A DNA stretch of 63,356 nt from Salinarimonas rosea DSM 21201 (lineage in GTDB: Bacteria > Pseudomonadota > Alphaproteobacteria > Rhizobiales > Beijerinckiaceae): NCBI RefSeq assembly GCF_000429045.1, contig NZ_AUBC01000026.1, positions 1 through 63,356 of the forward strand, given 5' to 3'. The notes below the pieces were generated by a model that saw only the letters and a list, made by a program, of their open reading frames with translations, did not search any database and was not told the DNA's origin. The position numbers were made by a program, and so were the translations under genes. Of this stretch, positions 10,602 through 18,611 are shown piece by piece. The first letter of the stretch is position 1. The number at the start of each line of letters is the position of its first letter.

Positions 10602-11326
10602 CGGGCGCGCCCGCCGGCATCGCCGTCGCCGAGGTCGCGCGCGTCGAGGCGCGCTACGATCCCGGGGCGCGCTGGGAGCGGGCGGAGGCCGAGCGCGATG
10701 CGATCGAGGCGTACTGGGCGTCGCGGATCGCCGCGCAGCCGCGCCTGTTCAACGGCCGCGTGCTGATGGCGCGCGACGTCGCGATCGACGGCGACGTCCT
10801 GCGCGGCACCTGGTTTCCCGTCGACTACGCCACGCTGCTCTGGGCCAAGGCCAGCGGCTTCGCGCACGAGGAGGTGCTGAACGCCTTCGCGCTCGCGGCG
10901 CTGCGCGGGCGCTGCGGCGGCTTTCTCGTCGGCGAGATGGGCGGTCACACCGCCAATGCCGGGCGCCTCTACTTCCCCGGCGGCACGCCGGACATGGACG
11001 ACATCCGCGCCGACGGCAGCGTCGATCTCGCCGGCTCGGCCCTGCGCGAGCTCGAGGAGGAGACCGGCATCGCGCCCGCGCGCGTCCGCGCCGACGGCTG
11101 GATGGTCGTGCGCGACGGCGGAACGATGGCGCTCCTGCGCCGGATGGAGGCGCGCGAGGACGCCGATGCGCTCGCCGCCGACGTCCGTGCGTGGCTCGCC
11201 GCCGATCCCGACCCCGAGCTCGCCGACGTGCGGGTGGTGCGCGGGCCGGGCGAGCTCGACCCGGCGCGCACCCCGCGCTTCATGGAGGTGTTTCTCGCGC
11301 GCGCCGTCGCCGCTCAGGCCGGATAG
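10598..11326 (+). CDS. Nudix-hydrolase-like protein
   Basis: The 242-residue protein contains LYFPGGTPD and a Nudix core [11 protein letters not shown]. The usual GG...GES half of the box is displaced by an Asp/Gly-rich insertion, so the first Glu of the consensus is absent. REL-EEE-TGI, which binds the metal, is intact. Nudix enzymes hydrolyse nucleoside diphosphates linked to another moiety, and the specificity here cannot be assigned. It starts within the stop codon of the PhzF-like gene. Its 3' end overlaps the opposing lipoprotein gene by 13 bp. Confidence 0.8.
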   Translation: MTGAPAGIAVAEVARVEARYDPGARWERAEAERDAIEAYWASRIAAQPRLFNGRVLMARDVAIDGDVLRGTWFPVDYATLLWAKASGFAHEEVLNAFALAALRGRCGGFLVGEMGGHTANAGRLYFPGGTPDMDDIRADGSVDLAGSALRELEEETGIAPARVRADGWMVVRDGGTMALLRRMEAREDADALAADVRAWLAADPDPELADVRVVRGPGELDPARTPRFMEVFLARAVAAQAG

Positions 11327-11664
11327 CCGTAGCGCGTCTTGACGGCGCGCAGCTGGGCGCGCGCCGCGGCGTCGTTCCCGGCCCGGCAGGTCTCGGCGGG
11401 GCCGGCGAGGTCGCGCGTGGCGTCGCGGTAGACGCTCGCCCCGACGAACCCCGTCTCGTTGTCCCGGTCGAGCAGCGCACGGAAGGAGCGGATCTCCTGC
11501 GCGCAGGCCGACGACCCGGGCAGGTCCAGGCTCGCCGCCCGCGCCGGAGGGCCGCCGGCGGTCGTGGGCGCGCCGGTCTGGGTGCAGGCGGCGAGGCCGA
11601 TCGCGGCCACGCAGAGGGCGAGGACACGCAGCGGGCGGCGGATGGGTGCGGTCGGGTCTGGCAC
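11314..11664 (-). CDS. Small lipoprotein, C-terminal HGYPA-type family
   Basis: The 116-residue protein starts at GTG 11664 with a GGAGAG site eight bases upstream. It has a signal peptide ending in a lipobox (IGLAAC, Cys near residue 26). The mature part contains two further cysteines ([10 protein letters not shown] and AETCRAG) and the C-terminal [10 protein letters not shown] recognise this layout as a conserved Hyphomicrobiales lipoprotein of unknown function. It lies 41 bp downstream of the GNAT gene on the same strand and may be the last gene of that operon. Confidence 0.75.
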   Translation of the reverse strand: MPDPTAPIRRPLRVLALCVAAIGLAACTQTGAPTTAGGPPARAASLDLPGSSACAQEIRSFRALLDRDNETGFVGASVYRDATRDLAGPAETCRAGNDAAARAQLRAVKTRYGYPA

Positions 11665-11705
11665 GGCGGCGGCTCTCCGGTCTGGGGGGCGAATCGGGCG
11701 ACAGC

Positions 11706-12896
11706 CTAGCCGATCAGGATGCGGCCCGCGATCCACCTGCGCCAGCGCCCCGGCAGCCGCTGGAACAGCGCCTTCGCCGCGAGGCGCGCGCGCGGCAGGA
11801 TCGCGAGCGCCGCGGCGCCGAGGACGCCGCGGGGGAGAACGTGGTCGCGCTCCTCGATCCGCCGCGCGCTCCATTGCAGCTTGTACTCGTCGGCCGGAGC
11901 GAGCAGGTCGTAGCGCGCGACCCCCGCCGCGCGGGCCTCCGCCAGCGTGCGGGCGATCAGGAGGTGGCCCGGTCCGTAGGATGCGAAAGCGGGATCGGCC
12001 GCGCCGAGATAGGAGACGAGCGTCGCGCCGCAGCGGAAGCCCGCCTCGATCGCGATCGGCGCGCCGTCGAGCGTGAGCGCGTAGACGCGCGCCGCCGGAT
12101 CGCCGCCGGGACCCACGAGCGCGAGCAGGGTGTCCTCCATGCGCGGATCGGCGAAGCCGCGGCTCGCGCGCCCGCTCTCGGTGAGCCAGCTGCGCTTCCA
12201 GCCGAGCGCGACGGCGGTCAGGGCCCGTGCCGCCTCGCCGGGCTCGTGCGCGACGAAGCCGACGGCGCCCGCGGCGGCGAGCTTTGCGCCGCGCCGGCGC
12301 ATGTTCTTGCGCAGGTTGCGACTCTCCGGCTCGGGCGGCGCCTGCCCGTCGAGCGCGACGAGAGGCGCTTCCCGCGCCGGGCCGCTGGCGCTGCGCGAGA
12401 GGTCGAGCAGGCGATGCACCGCCGCGTCCTCGCGCACGCGTTCGAGCCGCAGGCCCCGCACGTCGCGCCAGCGGCGCAGCTCCGCCCGCAGCGCCGCGCC
12501 GAGCGCCGCCGCGTCCGCCCAGGGATCGAGCAGCACGTCGCCGGTCTGGGCGAGCGGCGCGCCGGCGAGCTCTGCGACGGCCCCGAAGGGCGTGCGGTCG
12601 ACGACGAAGGGCGCGATCGCGCGCGCGGTGCCCGCCCCGTCCCGCAGCACGAGGATGCGCAGCCGGCAGCCGGCGCTCGCGAAGCGGGCGGCCCAGACGC
12701 GCACGAAGGCGTGCGACTGGAACGGGCCGGCGCCGGCCCGCGCCCACAGCGCCTCCCACTCCGGCCGGAGGGCCTCGAGGTCCGCGACCGTCTCGACGGT
12801 CTGCGCCAGCACCGCCGCCGGGACCGGCGCCCCGGCGGCGGCGGTGACGGTGGTGACGGCGAGGGCGCCACCGAGCATGTGCGCTCCGGCCGCCAT
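11706..12896 (-). CDS. BioF2/FemAB-like GNAT acyltransferase
   Basis: The 396-residue protein is related in layout to the acyltransferase near the left edge. It has PFQSHAFVRVWAARF in the N-terminal lobe, SRNLRKNMRRRGAKL in the middle, and a C-terminal GNAT core with YGPGHLLIARTLAEA and YDLLAPADEYKLQWS. The donor and acceptor are unknown. ATG 12896 lies two bases after the stop of the JmjC-like gene, so the two are almost certainly co-translated. The pairing of an Fe(II)-dependent oxygenase with an acyltransferase hints at one small-molecule or envelope modification pathway, which is inference. Confidence 0.82.
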   Translation of the reverse strand: MAAGAHMLGGALAVTTVTAAAGAPVPAAVLAQTVETVADLEALRPEWEALWARAGAGPFQSHAFVRVWAARFASAGCRLRILVLRDGAGTARAIAPFVVDRTPFGAVAELAGAPLAQTGDVLLDPWADAAALGAALRAELRRWRDVRGLRLERVREDAAVHRLLDLSRSASGPAREAPLVALDGQAPPEPESRNLRKNMRRRGAKLAAAGAVGFVAHEPGEAARALTAVALGWKRSWLTESGRASRGFADPRMEDTLLALVGPGGDPAARVYALTLDGAPIAIEAGFRCGATLVSYLGAADPAFASYGPGHLLIARTLAEARAAGVARYDLLAPADEYKLQWSARRIEERDHVLPRGVLGAAALAILPRARLAAKALFQRLPGRWRRWIAGRILIG

Positions 12897-12898
12897 GG

Positions 12899-13846
12899 TC
12901 ACTTGGCGATCTGGTAGGCGGGGATGTCGCGGTAGCCGAGCGCCGCCTGCGGGTCGACCCGGAAGTCGACCGTGTAGCTGCGCACGCCGCCCTTCGTCTT
13001 CGGCCGCCCGTACTTGTGCAGGGCGGCGAGCCCCATCTTGCCGTAGAGCGAGACGCCGCGGGCGTCGCGGCCCAGCGAGGCCACGCCGAGGTTCCGGCGC
13101 AGGAGGCGGTTGGCGTAGTGGACCGCGTAGCTGTTGCGGATCTCCCGCGTCCAGTGCTCCGTCGTCAGCGAGAGGTTGACGACGTCGTGGTTCTCGATGC
13201 GATGCGGCGCGTTCAGCGGCCAGGTGAGCATCTCGCCCGGCTTCAGGTCGATGATGGTGGCGTGCTCGTCGAACCAGGGCTCGTAGTGCACGTCCTCCTG
13301 CTGCTCGCCGAGGATGATCCGCTCCATCGTCTCGGGCTGCAGGAACGGGGGCGTGTTCGGGTAGACGTAGACCCGCTTCGTGCCGCGCAGCTGCCACAGC
13401 GACTGGCCGGGTACGTCGCAATGATAATAGACCCGCGCCTTGGGCGAGGAGATCAGGAAGGTGATCTGCCGCTTGAAGGTCTCGAGGCCGGGCACCCGGC
13501 CCTCGATCTCGGCGAAGATCCGGTCGAGCAGCTCGCCGTAGGCGGGGTCGATCTCCGGCAGCTTCTGCACGTGCACCCACAGGTGCCCGCGCTTCACCGC
13601 GTCGAGCACGTCGCGGCCCGAGAGGCCGTGGATGTCGCCGTCGCGCCAGGCGCGGGCGTCGTGGCCCGTCCGCGACATGGTGCAGACGTGGTAGAGGTGG
13701 CGCGGCGCCTTCTCGATCAGGCGCGCCAGCGCGTCGTCGCCGAACAGGTCGGACTGCGCCAGCGAATGGCGCAGGTGCAGCACCTCGCGGCCGAAGCCGC
13801 GGGTCGTCTCGTCGGTCCAGTCGGTGAAGATCGGGGCGTGTTCCAT
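12899..13846 (-). CDS. Cupin-like/JmjC-domain protein (putative Fe(II)/2-oxoglutarate oxygenase)
   Basis: The 315-residue protein has a double-stranded beta-helix region with an HxD metal motif in VYYHCDVPGQSLW near residue 141 and a distal His in LNAPHRIEN near residue 213. LRGTKRVYVYP holds a Lys that could bind 2-oxoglutarate. These residues match JmjC-type oxygenases. Databases often label relatives 'transcriptional regulator' without evidence, and no DNA-binding domain is visible. It is the first gene of a probable three-gene operon with the GNAT protein and a lipoprotein, and is divergent from leuA. Confidence 0.8.
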   Translation of the reverse strand: MEHAPIFTDWTDETTRGFGREVLHLRHSLAQSDLFGDDALARLIEKAPRHLYHVCTMSRTGHDARAWRDGDIHGLSGRDVLDAVKRGHLWVHVQKLPEIDPAYGELLDRIFAEIEGRVPGLETFKRQITFLISSPKARVYYHCDVPGQSLWQLRGTKRVYVYPNTPPFLQPETMERIILGEQQEDVHYEPWFDEHATIIDLKPGEMLTWPLNAPHRIENHDVVNLSLTTEHWTREIRNSYAVHYANRLLRRNLGVASLGRDARGVSLYGKMGLAALHKYGRPKTKGGVRSYTVDFRVDPQAALGYRDIPAYQIAK

Positions 13847-13989
13847 GGCGATACGGTCCGGATTGTTTCGGCACGAGCCGTCGGCTCTCGAGGCGCACGG
13901 AGCAGGAATCGAGCGAGGGTGGACCGGATCGGGAGGATTCGACTCGAATTCGTCCCGCCAGGGTTAACGCCGCGGTGAGCCTCGCGGGC

Positions 13990-14016
13990 TTGCCCCGGAG
14001 AGCGCACGGCTGTAAA
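13990..14016 (+). promoter_or_regulatory. Possible promoter of the leuA leader
   Basis: TTGCCC at 13990-13995 and TGTAAA at 14011-14016 have a 15-bp spacer. Transcription from here would begin near 14023, some 70 bases before the leader peptide start. The stretch 13847-13989 before it shows nothing else that I can assign. Confidence 0.3.
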
Positions 14017-14092
14017 AGGGGAACACCCGTCGGCCAGGTGTCGCGGATCGGACTTGGCGCGGACTTGGCGCGGATCGAACGAGGAGAGAGCC

Positions 14093-14215
14093 TTGGCCCC
14101 GGCCGGCTCCCACAGCTGCAGCACCATCGCCGCGCCGGCTCCCGGCGCGCGTCTGCTCGCGGCTCCCCTCGCACGTCCTCTCGCCCTCGGCCTCCTGCTC
14201 CTTATCGGCCCCTGA
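14093..14215 (+). CDS. Leucine-rich leader peptide of leuA (attenuator)
   Basis: A TTG start at 14093 follows a GAGGAG ribosome site at 14081-14086 and opens a 40-residue reading frame ending at TGA 14213-14215. Nine of its last twenty residues are leucine, including LLLL at codons 14192-14203, using CTC, CTG and CTT. This is the signature of a ribosome-stalling leader that senses charged tRNA-Leu. Attenuation of leuA by such peptides is known or predicted in alphaproteobacteria. The stop codon lies inside the left arm of the following hairpin. The TTG start is the weakest part of the call. Confidence 0.75.
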   Translation: MAPAGSHSCSTIAAPAPGARLLAAPLARPLALGLLLLIGP

Positions 14216-14287
14216 GGGCCGTCCGGGCGCGCGCCTGGGCCTTCAGGGGAGATCGAGACCCGAGCCGGCGCCCCTCACGAGGGCGCC
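14209..14287 (+). promoter_or_regulatory. leuA transcription attenuator hairpins
   Basis: Two stems follow the leader. The first, 14209-14249, pairs CCCCTGAGGGCC with GGCCTTCAGGGG (one G-U) and has an inner CGGGCG/CGCCTG stem. The second, 14267-14287, pairs GGCGCCC with GGGCGCC around a 7-base loop. GGGCGC at 14225-14230 can instead pair with GCGCCC at 14268-14273, so mutually exclusive structures are possible. A ribosome at the leader stop would melt the first stem. No long T-run follows the second stem, so which hairpin terminates is uncertain. Confidence 0.6.
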
Positions 14288-14339
14288 GAGAGCATGTTCC
14301 CCCAGGAACCGGCACGATCCCGATAGGAAGCAGACGACC

Positions 14340-15887
14340 ATGTCCACCGACCAGAACCGCGTCCTGATCTTCGACACCACCCTGCGCGACGGCGAGCAGT
14401 GCCCCGGCGCCACCATGACCCTCGAGGAGAAGCTCGAGATCGCCGAGCTGCTCGACGAGATGGGCGTCGACATCATCGAGGCGGGCTTTCCCATCGCGTC
14501 GATCGGCGATTTCGAGGCCGTGTCCGAGATCTCGCGCCGGGTGAAGCGGGCCGTCGTCGCCGGCCTGTCGCGCGCCGCCCCCAAGGACATCGAGCGCGCC
14601 GGCGAGGCGGTGCGCCACGCGGTGCGCCCGCGCATCCACACCTTCATCTCCACCTCGCCCGTCCACATGAAGTACAAGCTCCAGAAGGAGCCGGACGCGG
14701 TGCTGGCGCTGGTCGTCGATCAGGTCACGCGCGCCCGCAACCTCGTCGACGACGTGGAGTGGTCGGCCGAGGACGGCACGCGCACGGAGATGGACTTCCT
14801 GTGCCGCTGCGTCGAGGCGGCGATCAAGGCCGGGGCGACGACCATCAACATCCCCGACACGGTCGGCTACACCACGCCCGAGGAGTACCGCACCCTGTTC
14901 GAGACCGTACGCAGCCGCGTGCCGAACTCGGACCAGGCGATCTTCTCGGTGCATTGCCACAACGATCTCGGCATGGCGGTGGCGAACTCGCTTGCCGGCG
15001 TGAACGGCGGCGCACGGCAGATCGAGTGCACGATCAACGGCATCGGCGAGCGCGCGGGCAACGCGGCGCTGGAGGAGATCGTCATGGCGATCCGCACCCG
15101 TGCCGACGCCTTCCCCTACGAGACGGGCATCGACGCGACGATGCTGACCCGCGCCTCGAAGGTGGTGGCCACCGCGACCTCGTTCCCGGTTCAGTACAAC
15201 AAGGCCATCGTCGGCCGTAATGCCTTCGCCCACGAGAGCGGCATCCACCAGGACGGGATGCTCAAGCACACCCAGACCTACGAGATCATGACGCCCGAGA
15301 GCGTGGGCGTCACCAAGACCTCGCTCGTCATGGGCAAGCATTCCGGGCGCAACGCCTTCCGCTCGAAGCTGGCGGAGCTCGGCTACAAGCTCTCCGACAA
15401 CGAGCTGCAGGACGCCTTCGACCGCTTCAAGGCGCTCGCCGACCGCAAGAAGCACGTCTACGACGAGGACATCGAGGCGCTGGTCGACGAGCGGCTGGCG
15501 ACGGCGCACGACCGCATCAAGCTCGTGTCGCTCTCGGTCATCGCCGGTACGCGCGGCCCGCAGCGCGCGACGATGAAGCTCGAGATCGAGGGCCGCGTCG
15601 TCACCGAGGAGGCCGACGGCAACGGGCCCGTGGACGCCGTCTTCAATGCGATCCACGCGCTCCAGCCCCACGAGGCGACGCTCGAGCTCTACCAGGTCCA
15701 CGCGGTGACCGAGGGCACGGACGCGCAGGCCGAGGTGTCGGTGCGGCTCAATTCCGGCGGCCGCACGGTCACCGGCCGCGGCGCAGACCCGGACACGCTG
15801 GTCGCCTCCGCCAAGGCCTACCTCGCTGCCCTCAACAAGATCGTCGCGCGCGGCGAGGGTCTGCACGCCCAGCACGCGGCCGAGTGA
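14340..15887 (+). CDS. leuA: 2-isopropylmalate synthase
   Basis: LeuA condenses acetyl-CoA with 2-oxoisovalerate in the first step of leucine synthesis. The 515-residue protein has the HMGL-like TIM barrel starting FDTTLRDGEQCPGATM (metal-binding Asp and catalytic Arg), VHCHNDLGMAVAN, NGIGERAGNAALEE, and HESGIHQDGMLKH. A C-terminal regulatory domain from about residue 390 binds leucine in this family, so feedback inhibition is expected. The ATG has an AGGAAG site. Expression is probably controlled by the leader peptide upstream. The gene stands alone, with the remaining leu genes outside the window. Confidence 0.97.
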   Translation: MSTDQNRVLIFDTTLRDGEQCPGATMTLEEKLEIAELLDEMGVDIIEAGFPIASIGDFEAVSEISRRVKRAVVAGLSRAAPKDIERAGEAVRHAVRPRIHTFISTSPVHMKYKLQKEPDAVLALVVDQVTRARNLVDDVEWSAEDGTRTEMDFLCRCVEAAIKAGATTINIPDTVGYTTPEEYRTLFETVRSRVPNSDQAIFSVHCHNDLGMAVANSLAGVNGGARQIECTINGIGERAGNAALEEIVMAIRTRADAFPYETGIDATMLTRASKVVATATSFPVQYNKAIVGRNAFAHESGIHQDGMLKHTQTYEIMTPESVGVTKTSLVMGKHSGRNAFRSKLAELGYKLSDNELQDAFDRFKALADRKKHVYDEDIEALVDERLATAHDRIKLVSLSVIAGTRGPQRATMKLEIEGRVVTEEADGNGPVDAVFNAIHALQPHEATLELYQVHAVTEGTDAQAEVSVRLNSGGRTVTGRGADPDTLVASAKAYLAALNKIVARGEGLHAQHAAE

Positions 15888-15895
15888 GCTCGATC

Positions 15896-15931
15896 GCGCC
15901 GCCCGCCGCCGCGACAGGTGACGGGCGGCGC
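15896..15931 (+). terminator. Hairpin after leuA
   Basis: A 10-bp perfect stem, GCGCCGCCCG with CGGGCGGCGC, starts eight bases after the leuA stop and encloses a 16-base loop. No clear T-run follows, so this is a possible factor-dependent or weak terminator. Confidence 0.5.
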
Positions 15932-15980
15932 GTTCCGCGCTAGGCGGGAGGCCGAGACGAATCCTCGGAGCCTTCCGTCC

Positions 15981-16325
15981 ATGGACACGCCGCAGATCAC
16001 CTTCGACGACTTCCTGAAGGTCGACGTCCGCGTCGGCCGGATCGTCGCGGCGGAGCCGTTCCCCGAGGCGCGCAAGCCCGCCTACAAGCTCACGATCGAC
16101 TTCGGGCCGGAGATCGGCACGCGCCGCTCCTCGGCGCAGATCACGCGCAACTACGCCCTCGAGGAGCTGGAGGGCCGGCTCGTGCTGGCGGTGGTGAACT
16201 TTCCGCCGCGCCAGATCGGCAAGTTCATGTCGCAGGTGCTGACGCTCGGCGTGCCGGACGCCGACGGCGAGGTCGTGCTGATCGAGCCCTCGCAGGACGT
16301 GCCGATCGGCGGCCGGCTCTACTGA
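15981..16325 (+). CDS. csaA: CsaA-type tRNA-binding domain protein
   Basis: The 114-residue protein consists of one OB-fold EMAPII-like tRNA-binding domain. It has FLKVDVRVGRIVAAEPFPEA, the Lys-rich KPAYKLTIDFG, SSAQITRNY, AVVNFPPRQIG and VLTLGVPD, closely matching CsaA. CsaA is a homodimer reported as a secretion-related chaperone with tRNA-binding ability. Its physiological role in alphaproteobacteria is unclear. The stop overlaps the opposing downstream gene by 7 bp. Confidence 0.9.
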   Translation: MDTPQITFDDFLKVDVRVGRIVAAEPFPEARKPAYKLTIDFGPEIGTRRSSAQITRNYALEELEGRLVLAVVNFPPRQIGKFMSQVLTLGVPDADGEVVLIEPSQDVPIGGRLY

Positions 16326-17014
16326 GCGAGAGCCGCCCGGCCGGGGCCGGCGGCGAGCCGCTCCACGGCGGCGACGATGCGCGGCCACTCGGTGAGCGCC
16401 GCCGCCGGCAGGCGGACCTGCACATCGAGACCGCCGCGGCGGATCTCTGCGAGGCAGGGCAGGCGCACGCCCGCGGCGGCCGCGCCGTCGAGGCAGCGTG
16501 CGGCGAAGGCGCGACCCTGCGGCGGCGCCAGATGCAGCGTCTCGCCCTCGTAGGGCGAGCCACGGGCGAAGACGCGGCGGATCAGCCCGTCGCGGGTCGC
16601 CTCGGCGCCCGGCTCCAGGAACCTGTTGTAGAGCTGCGCCGGCCGTTCCGACGGCGGCGGGGCGTCGTCGGCGGGCACGAGGGTGATGCCGATCCTCGGG
16701 CCGGCGGCCGGGCTCGGCTCCGCCCCGAGCAGCGCGCGCAGCGGCGCCTCGATCGCGACCCGCTCGGTCGCGCCCGGCGTGCGCGGCTCGATCAGCCAGT
16801 CGCGCGGCAGGACGAGCGGACGATCCGCGAGCTCGAGCGCGACCATGGCGCCGGGGGAGGGGGCGTCCTGCGCGATCAGCGTGCGCGACCAGATCGCGAG
16901 TGCGAGCAGGCCCGCGCACAGGCCGAGCGCGAGGCAGGCCGCCGGCAGGCCGATGCCGCGCCAGCGGACGGGGGCGAGGGCGGGGGCTGCGGCGGCGGGT
17001 GCTGCGGGACGCAT
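16319..17014 (-). CDS. Unknown membrane-anchored protein
   Basis: The 231-residue protein has an Ala/Pro-rich start, one hydrophobic segment at about residues 22-42 (LPAACLALGLCAGLLALAIW) and a presumably periplasmic domain. That domain includes YNRFLEPGAEATRDGLIRRVF and two cysteines (AARCLDG and LPCLAEI). I do not recognise a family. A strong AGGAGAG ribosome site precedes the ATG and codon use matches neighbours, so it is a real gene. It is divergent from the small membrane protein at 17135. Confidence 0.75.
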   Translation of the reverse strand: MRPAAPAAAAPALAPVRWRGIGLPAACLALGLCAGLLALAIWSRTLIAQDAPSPGAMVALELADRPLVLPRDWLIEPRTPGATERVAIEAPLRALLGAEPSPAAGPRIGITLVPADDAPPPSERPAQLYNRFLEPGAEATRDGLIRRVFARGSPYEGETLHLAPPQGRAFAARCLDGAAAAGVRLPCLAEIRRGGLDVQVRLPAAALTEWPRIVAAVERLAAGPGRAALAQ

Positions 17015-17134
17015 CTCGGCTCTCCTGCGGCGGGCACGACGTTAACCCTTTTCGCCATTCGTGCTTAACGAGGAGTAAAGGCTCGGGCAGGATCGCTGCG
17101 CCGGCTCGGGAGGGGCCGCGCGCCGGAGGAGCCC

Positions 17135-17473
17135 ATGGGCCTCGATGTGAGCCTCGATCCTTGGACGGTGTCCAGCCTGAACGCGCTCGTGGTGGGCTTC
17201 GCGTTCGCGGGCCTGCTGGCGAGCGCCTTCGAGCTCGTCACGCACCGCCGGGCCAGCTTCTCGCTGCTCGAGCGCGGCGGGGTCGTGGCGCTCGCGAGCC
17301 TGCCCATGCTCGCCTTCTCCGCGCCCTTCATCATCCTGCGCAACACGCTGCGCGGTCGCCGCTTCGAGCGCCGGCCGATCCCCTTCGTGATGATCGCCAC
17401 CTGCATCGCCGGATTCTGGAGCCTCGCCGCCGGTCGCGTGCTGCTGGGCGGCATCGGCTACGTCGTCGGCTGA
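17135..17473 (+). CDS. Small polytopic membrane protein of unknown function
   Basis: This 112-residue protein has three probable membrane helices: ALVVGFAFAGLLASAFELV, GVVALASLPMLAFSAPFIIL, and FVMIATCIAGFWSLAAGRVLL. A short basic loop (RGRRFERR) lies before the third. GGAGGAG is placed just before the ATG. It resembles small conserved Hyphomicrobiales membrane proteins, but I cannot name the family or function. It converges on the DUF2336 gene with a 7-bp gap. Confidence 0.75.
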   Translation: MGLDVSLDPWTVSSLNALVVGFAFAGLLASAFELVTHRRASFSLLERGGVVALASLPMLAFSAPFIILRNTLRGRRFERRPIPFVMIATCIAGFWSLAAGRVLLGGIGYVVG

Positions 17474-17480
17474 GCGCTCG

Positions 17481-18521
17481 TCAGGACACCTTCGCGCGCA
17501 TCTTCAGGAACCGCATCGCCCTCTCGGACGTGTCGGCCGGCAGCGTCGCGTAGCCCGTGACGTCCGCGTCGATGTTGGCCTCGAGCAGGCCGAGCCGCTG
17601 CGTCCGCAGCTCGAGCACCTTGCGGAAGGCCTCCGCGCCGAGGCCGAGCGCCTTGCAGGCGACCGCGATGCCCGACGTCTCCGGCTGCAGCAGCGCGCGC
17701 AGGGCCTGGGCGTTGGGGATTTCGGAGAAGGTCGAGATCACCTGCGCGAGGTCGAAGGCCCGGTCGTCGCGGGCGAGGATCGAGACGACGTCGTCGATCG
17801 TGCGCCGCCCGTCCTTGAGGTCGGCGATCAGCAGCTTGAGCTCCAGCCGGCGCTCGCGTGCCTCGCGCACGACGCGCTTGGGCGCCTCGCCGGAGATGAT
17901 CTCCACCTGATGGCCGGCGTCGGGCTTCTGCGCCACCTGCGCGGCGATCTGGAGGACGCGACGCGCCTGCGAGACGGGCAGGTTCTCGCGCCGGCTCTCG
18001 AGGTTCTGGCGCACGGCGGCGTCGCGCCCGCCGCGCTGGACGAGCTTCTCGAAGCCGCGGTCGGAGAAGGCGGCGCCCTCGTTGCCGGAGACGGTGCGCA
18101 GCACCTGCTTGTCGCCGCGATCGACCAGGATCTCGGTGACGTTCTCGGACAGCGTCGCGCGCTCGGCGATGGCGTGGAGATGGGCCTGCGAATGCGTCAC
18201 CGCGATCGCCGCGAGGTCGGCGTCGGTGAGGACGGGGGAGAGCTTGAGCACGAGCCGCGCGACGTCGGCGTCGGGATCGGCGGCGAGCGTCGTGGCGACC
18301 GCGCGCGGGAGCTGCGGCTCCGCGGCGACACGGTCCGCGTAGTCCTTGCGGTCGGGGGTGTCCATCTTCTCGAGCGAGCGGTTGGCGATGTCGGAGAAGT
18401 GCTCCTGCGCCCCTTCGCTCGGCGCCGAATCGTGCAGGAAGAGATCCGTGACCGCGTTGAGGAGTCGCCGCCGCCCCTCCGATGACGCATCCGTCGATAG
18501 GCGCGCCAGCTCGTCCAGCAT
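17481..18521 (-). CDS. DUF2336 family protein
   Basis: The 346-residue soluble helical protein begins LARLSTDASSEGRRRLLNAVTDLF and contains repeated helical pairs such as LVLKLSPVLTDADLAAIA, DRGFEKLVQRGGRDAAVRQNL, and DVVSILARDDRAFDLAQVI. This is the pattern of DUF2336, a HEAT-like family common in alphaproteobacteria and of unknown function. The C-terminal half is Leu/Lys-rich and may form a separate domain. The ribosome site GGGGGAG lies eight bases before the ATG. Confidence 0.85.
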   Translation of the reverse strand: MLDELARLSTDASSEGRRRLLNAVTDLFLHDSAPSEGAQEHFSDIANRSLEKMDTPDRKDYADRVAAEPQLPRAVATTLAADPDADVARLVLKLSPVLTDADLAAIAVTHSQAHLHAIAERATLSENVTEILVDRGDKQVLRTVSGNEGAAFSDRGFEKLVQRGGRDAAVRQNLESRRENLPVSQARRVLQIAAQVAQKPDAGHQVEIISGEAPKRVVREARERRLELKLLIADLKDGRRTIDDVVSILARDDRAFDLAQVISTFSEIPNAQALRALLQPETSGIAVACKALGLGAEAFRKVLELRTQRLGLLEANIDADVTGYATLPADTSERAMRFLKMRAKVS

Positions 18522-18611
18522 CGTCGTGTACTCCCCCGGGGTGTCCTCGGAGTTCCGTCCTAGACGATCTTCTCGAATCTCCGGTTAACTCGGCCGTGGG
18601 AAGGCGCGCGG

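Noticed and set aside
12218-13179. Arg/Ser/Ala-rich frames on both strands over the GNAT/JmjC genes
   Set aside because: These are composition artefacts. The minus-strand frames with conserved domains explain the region fully.
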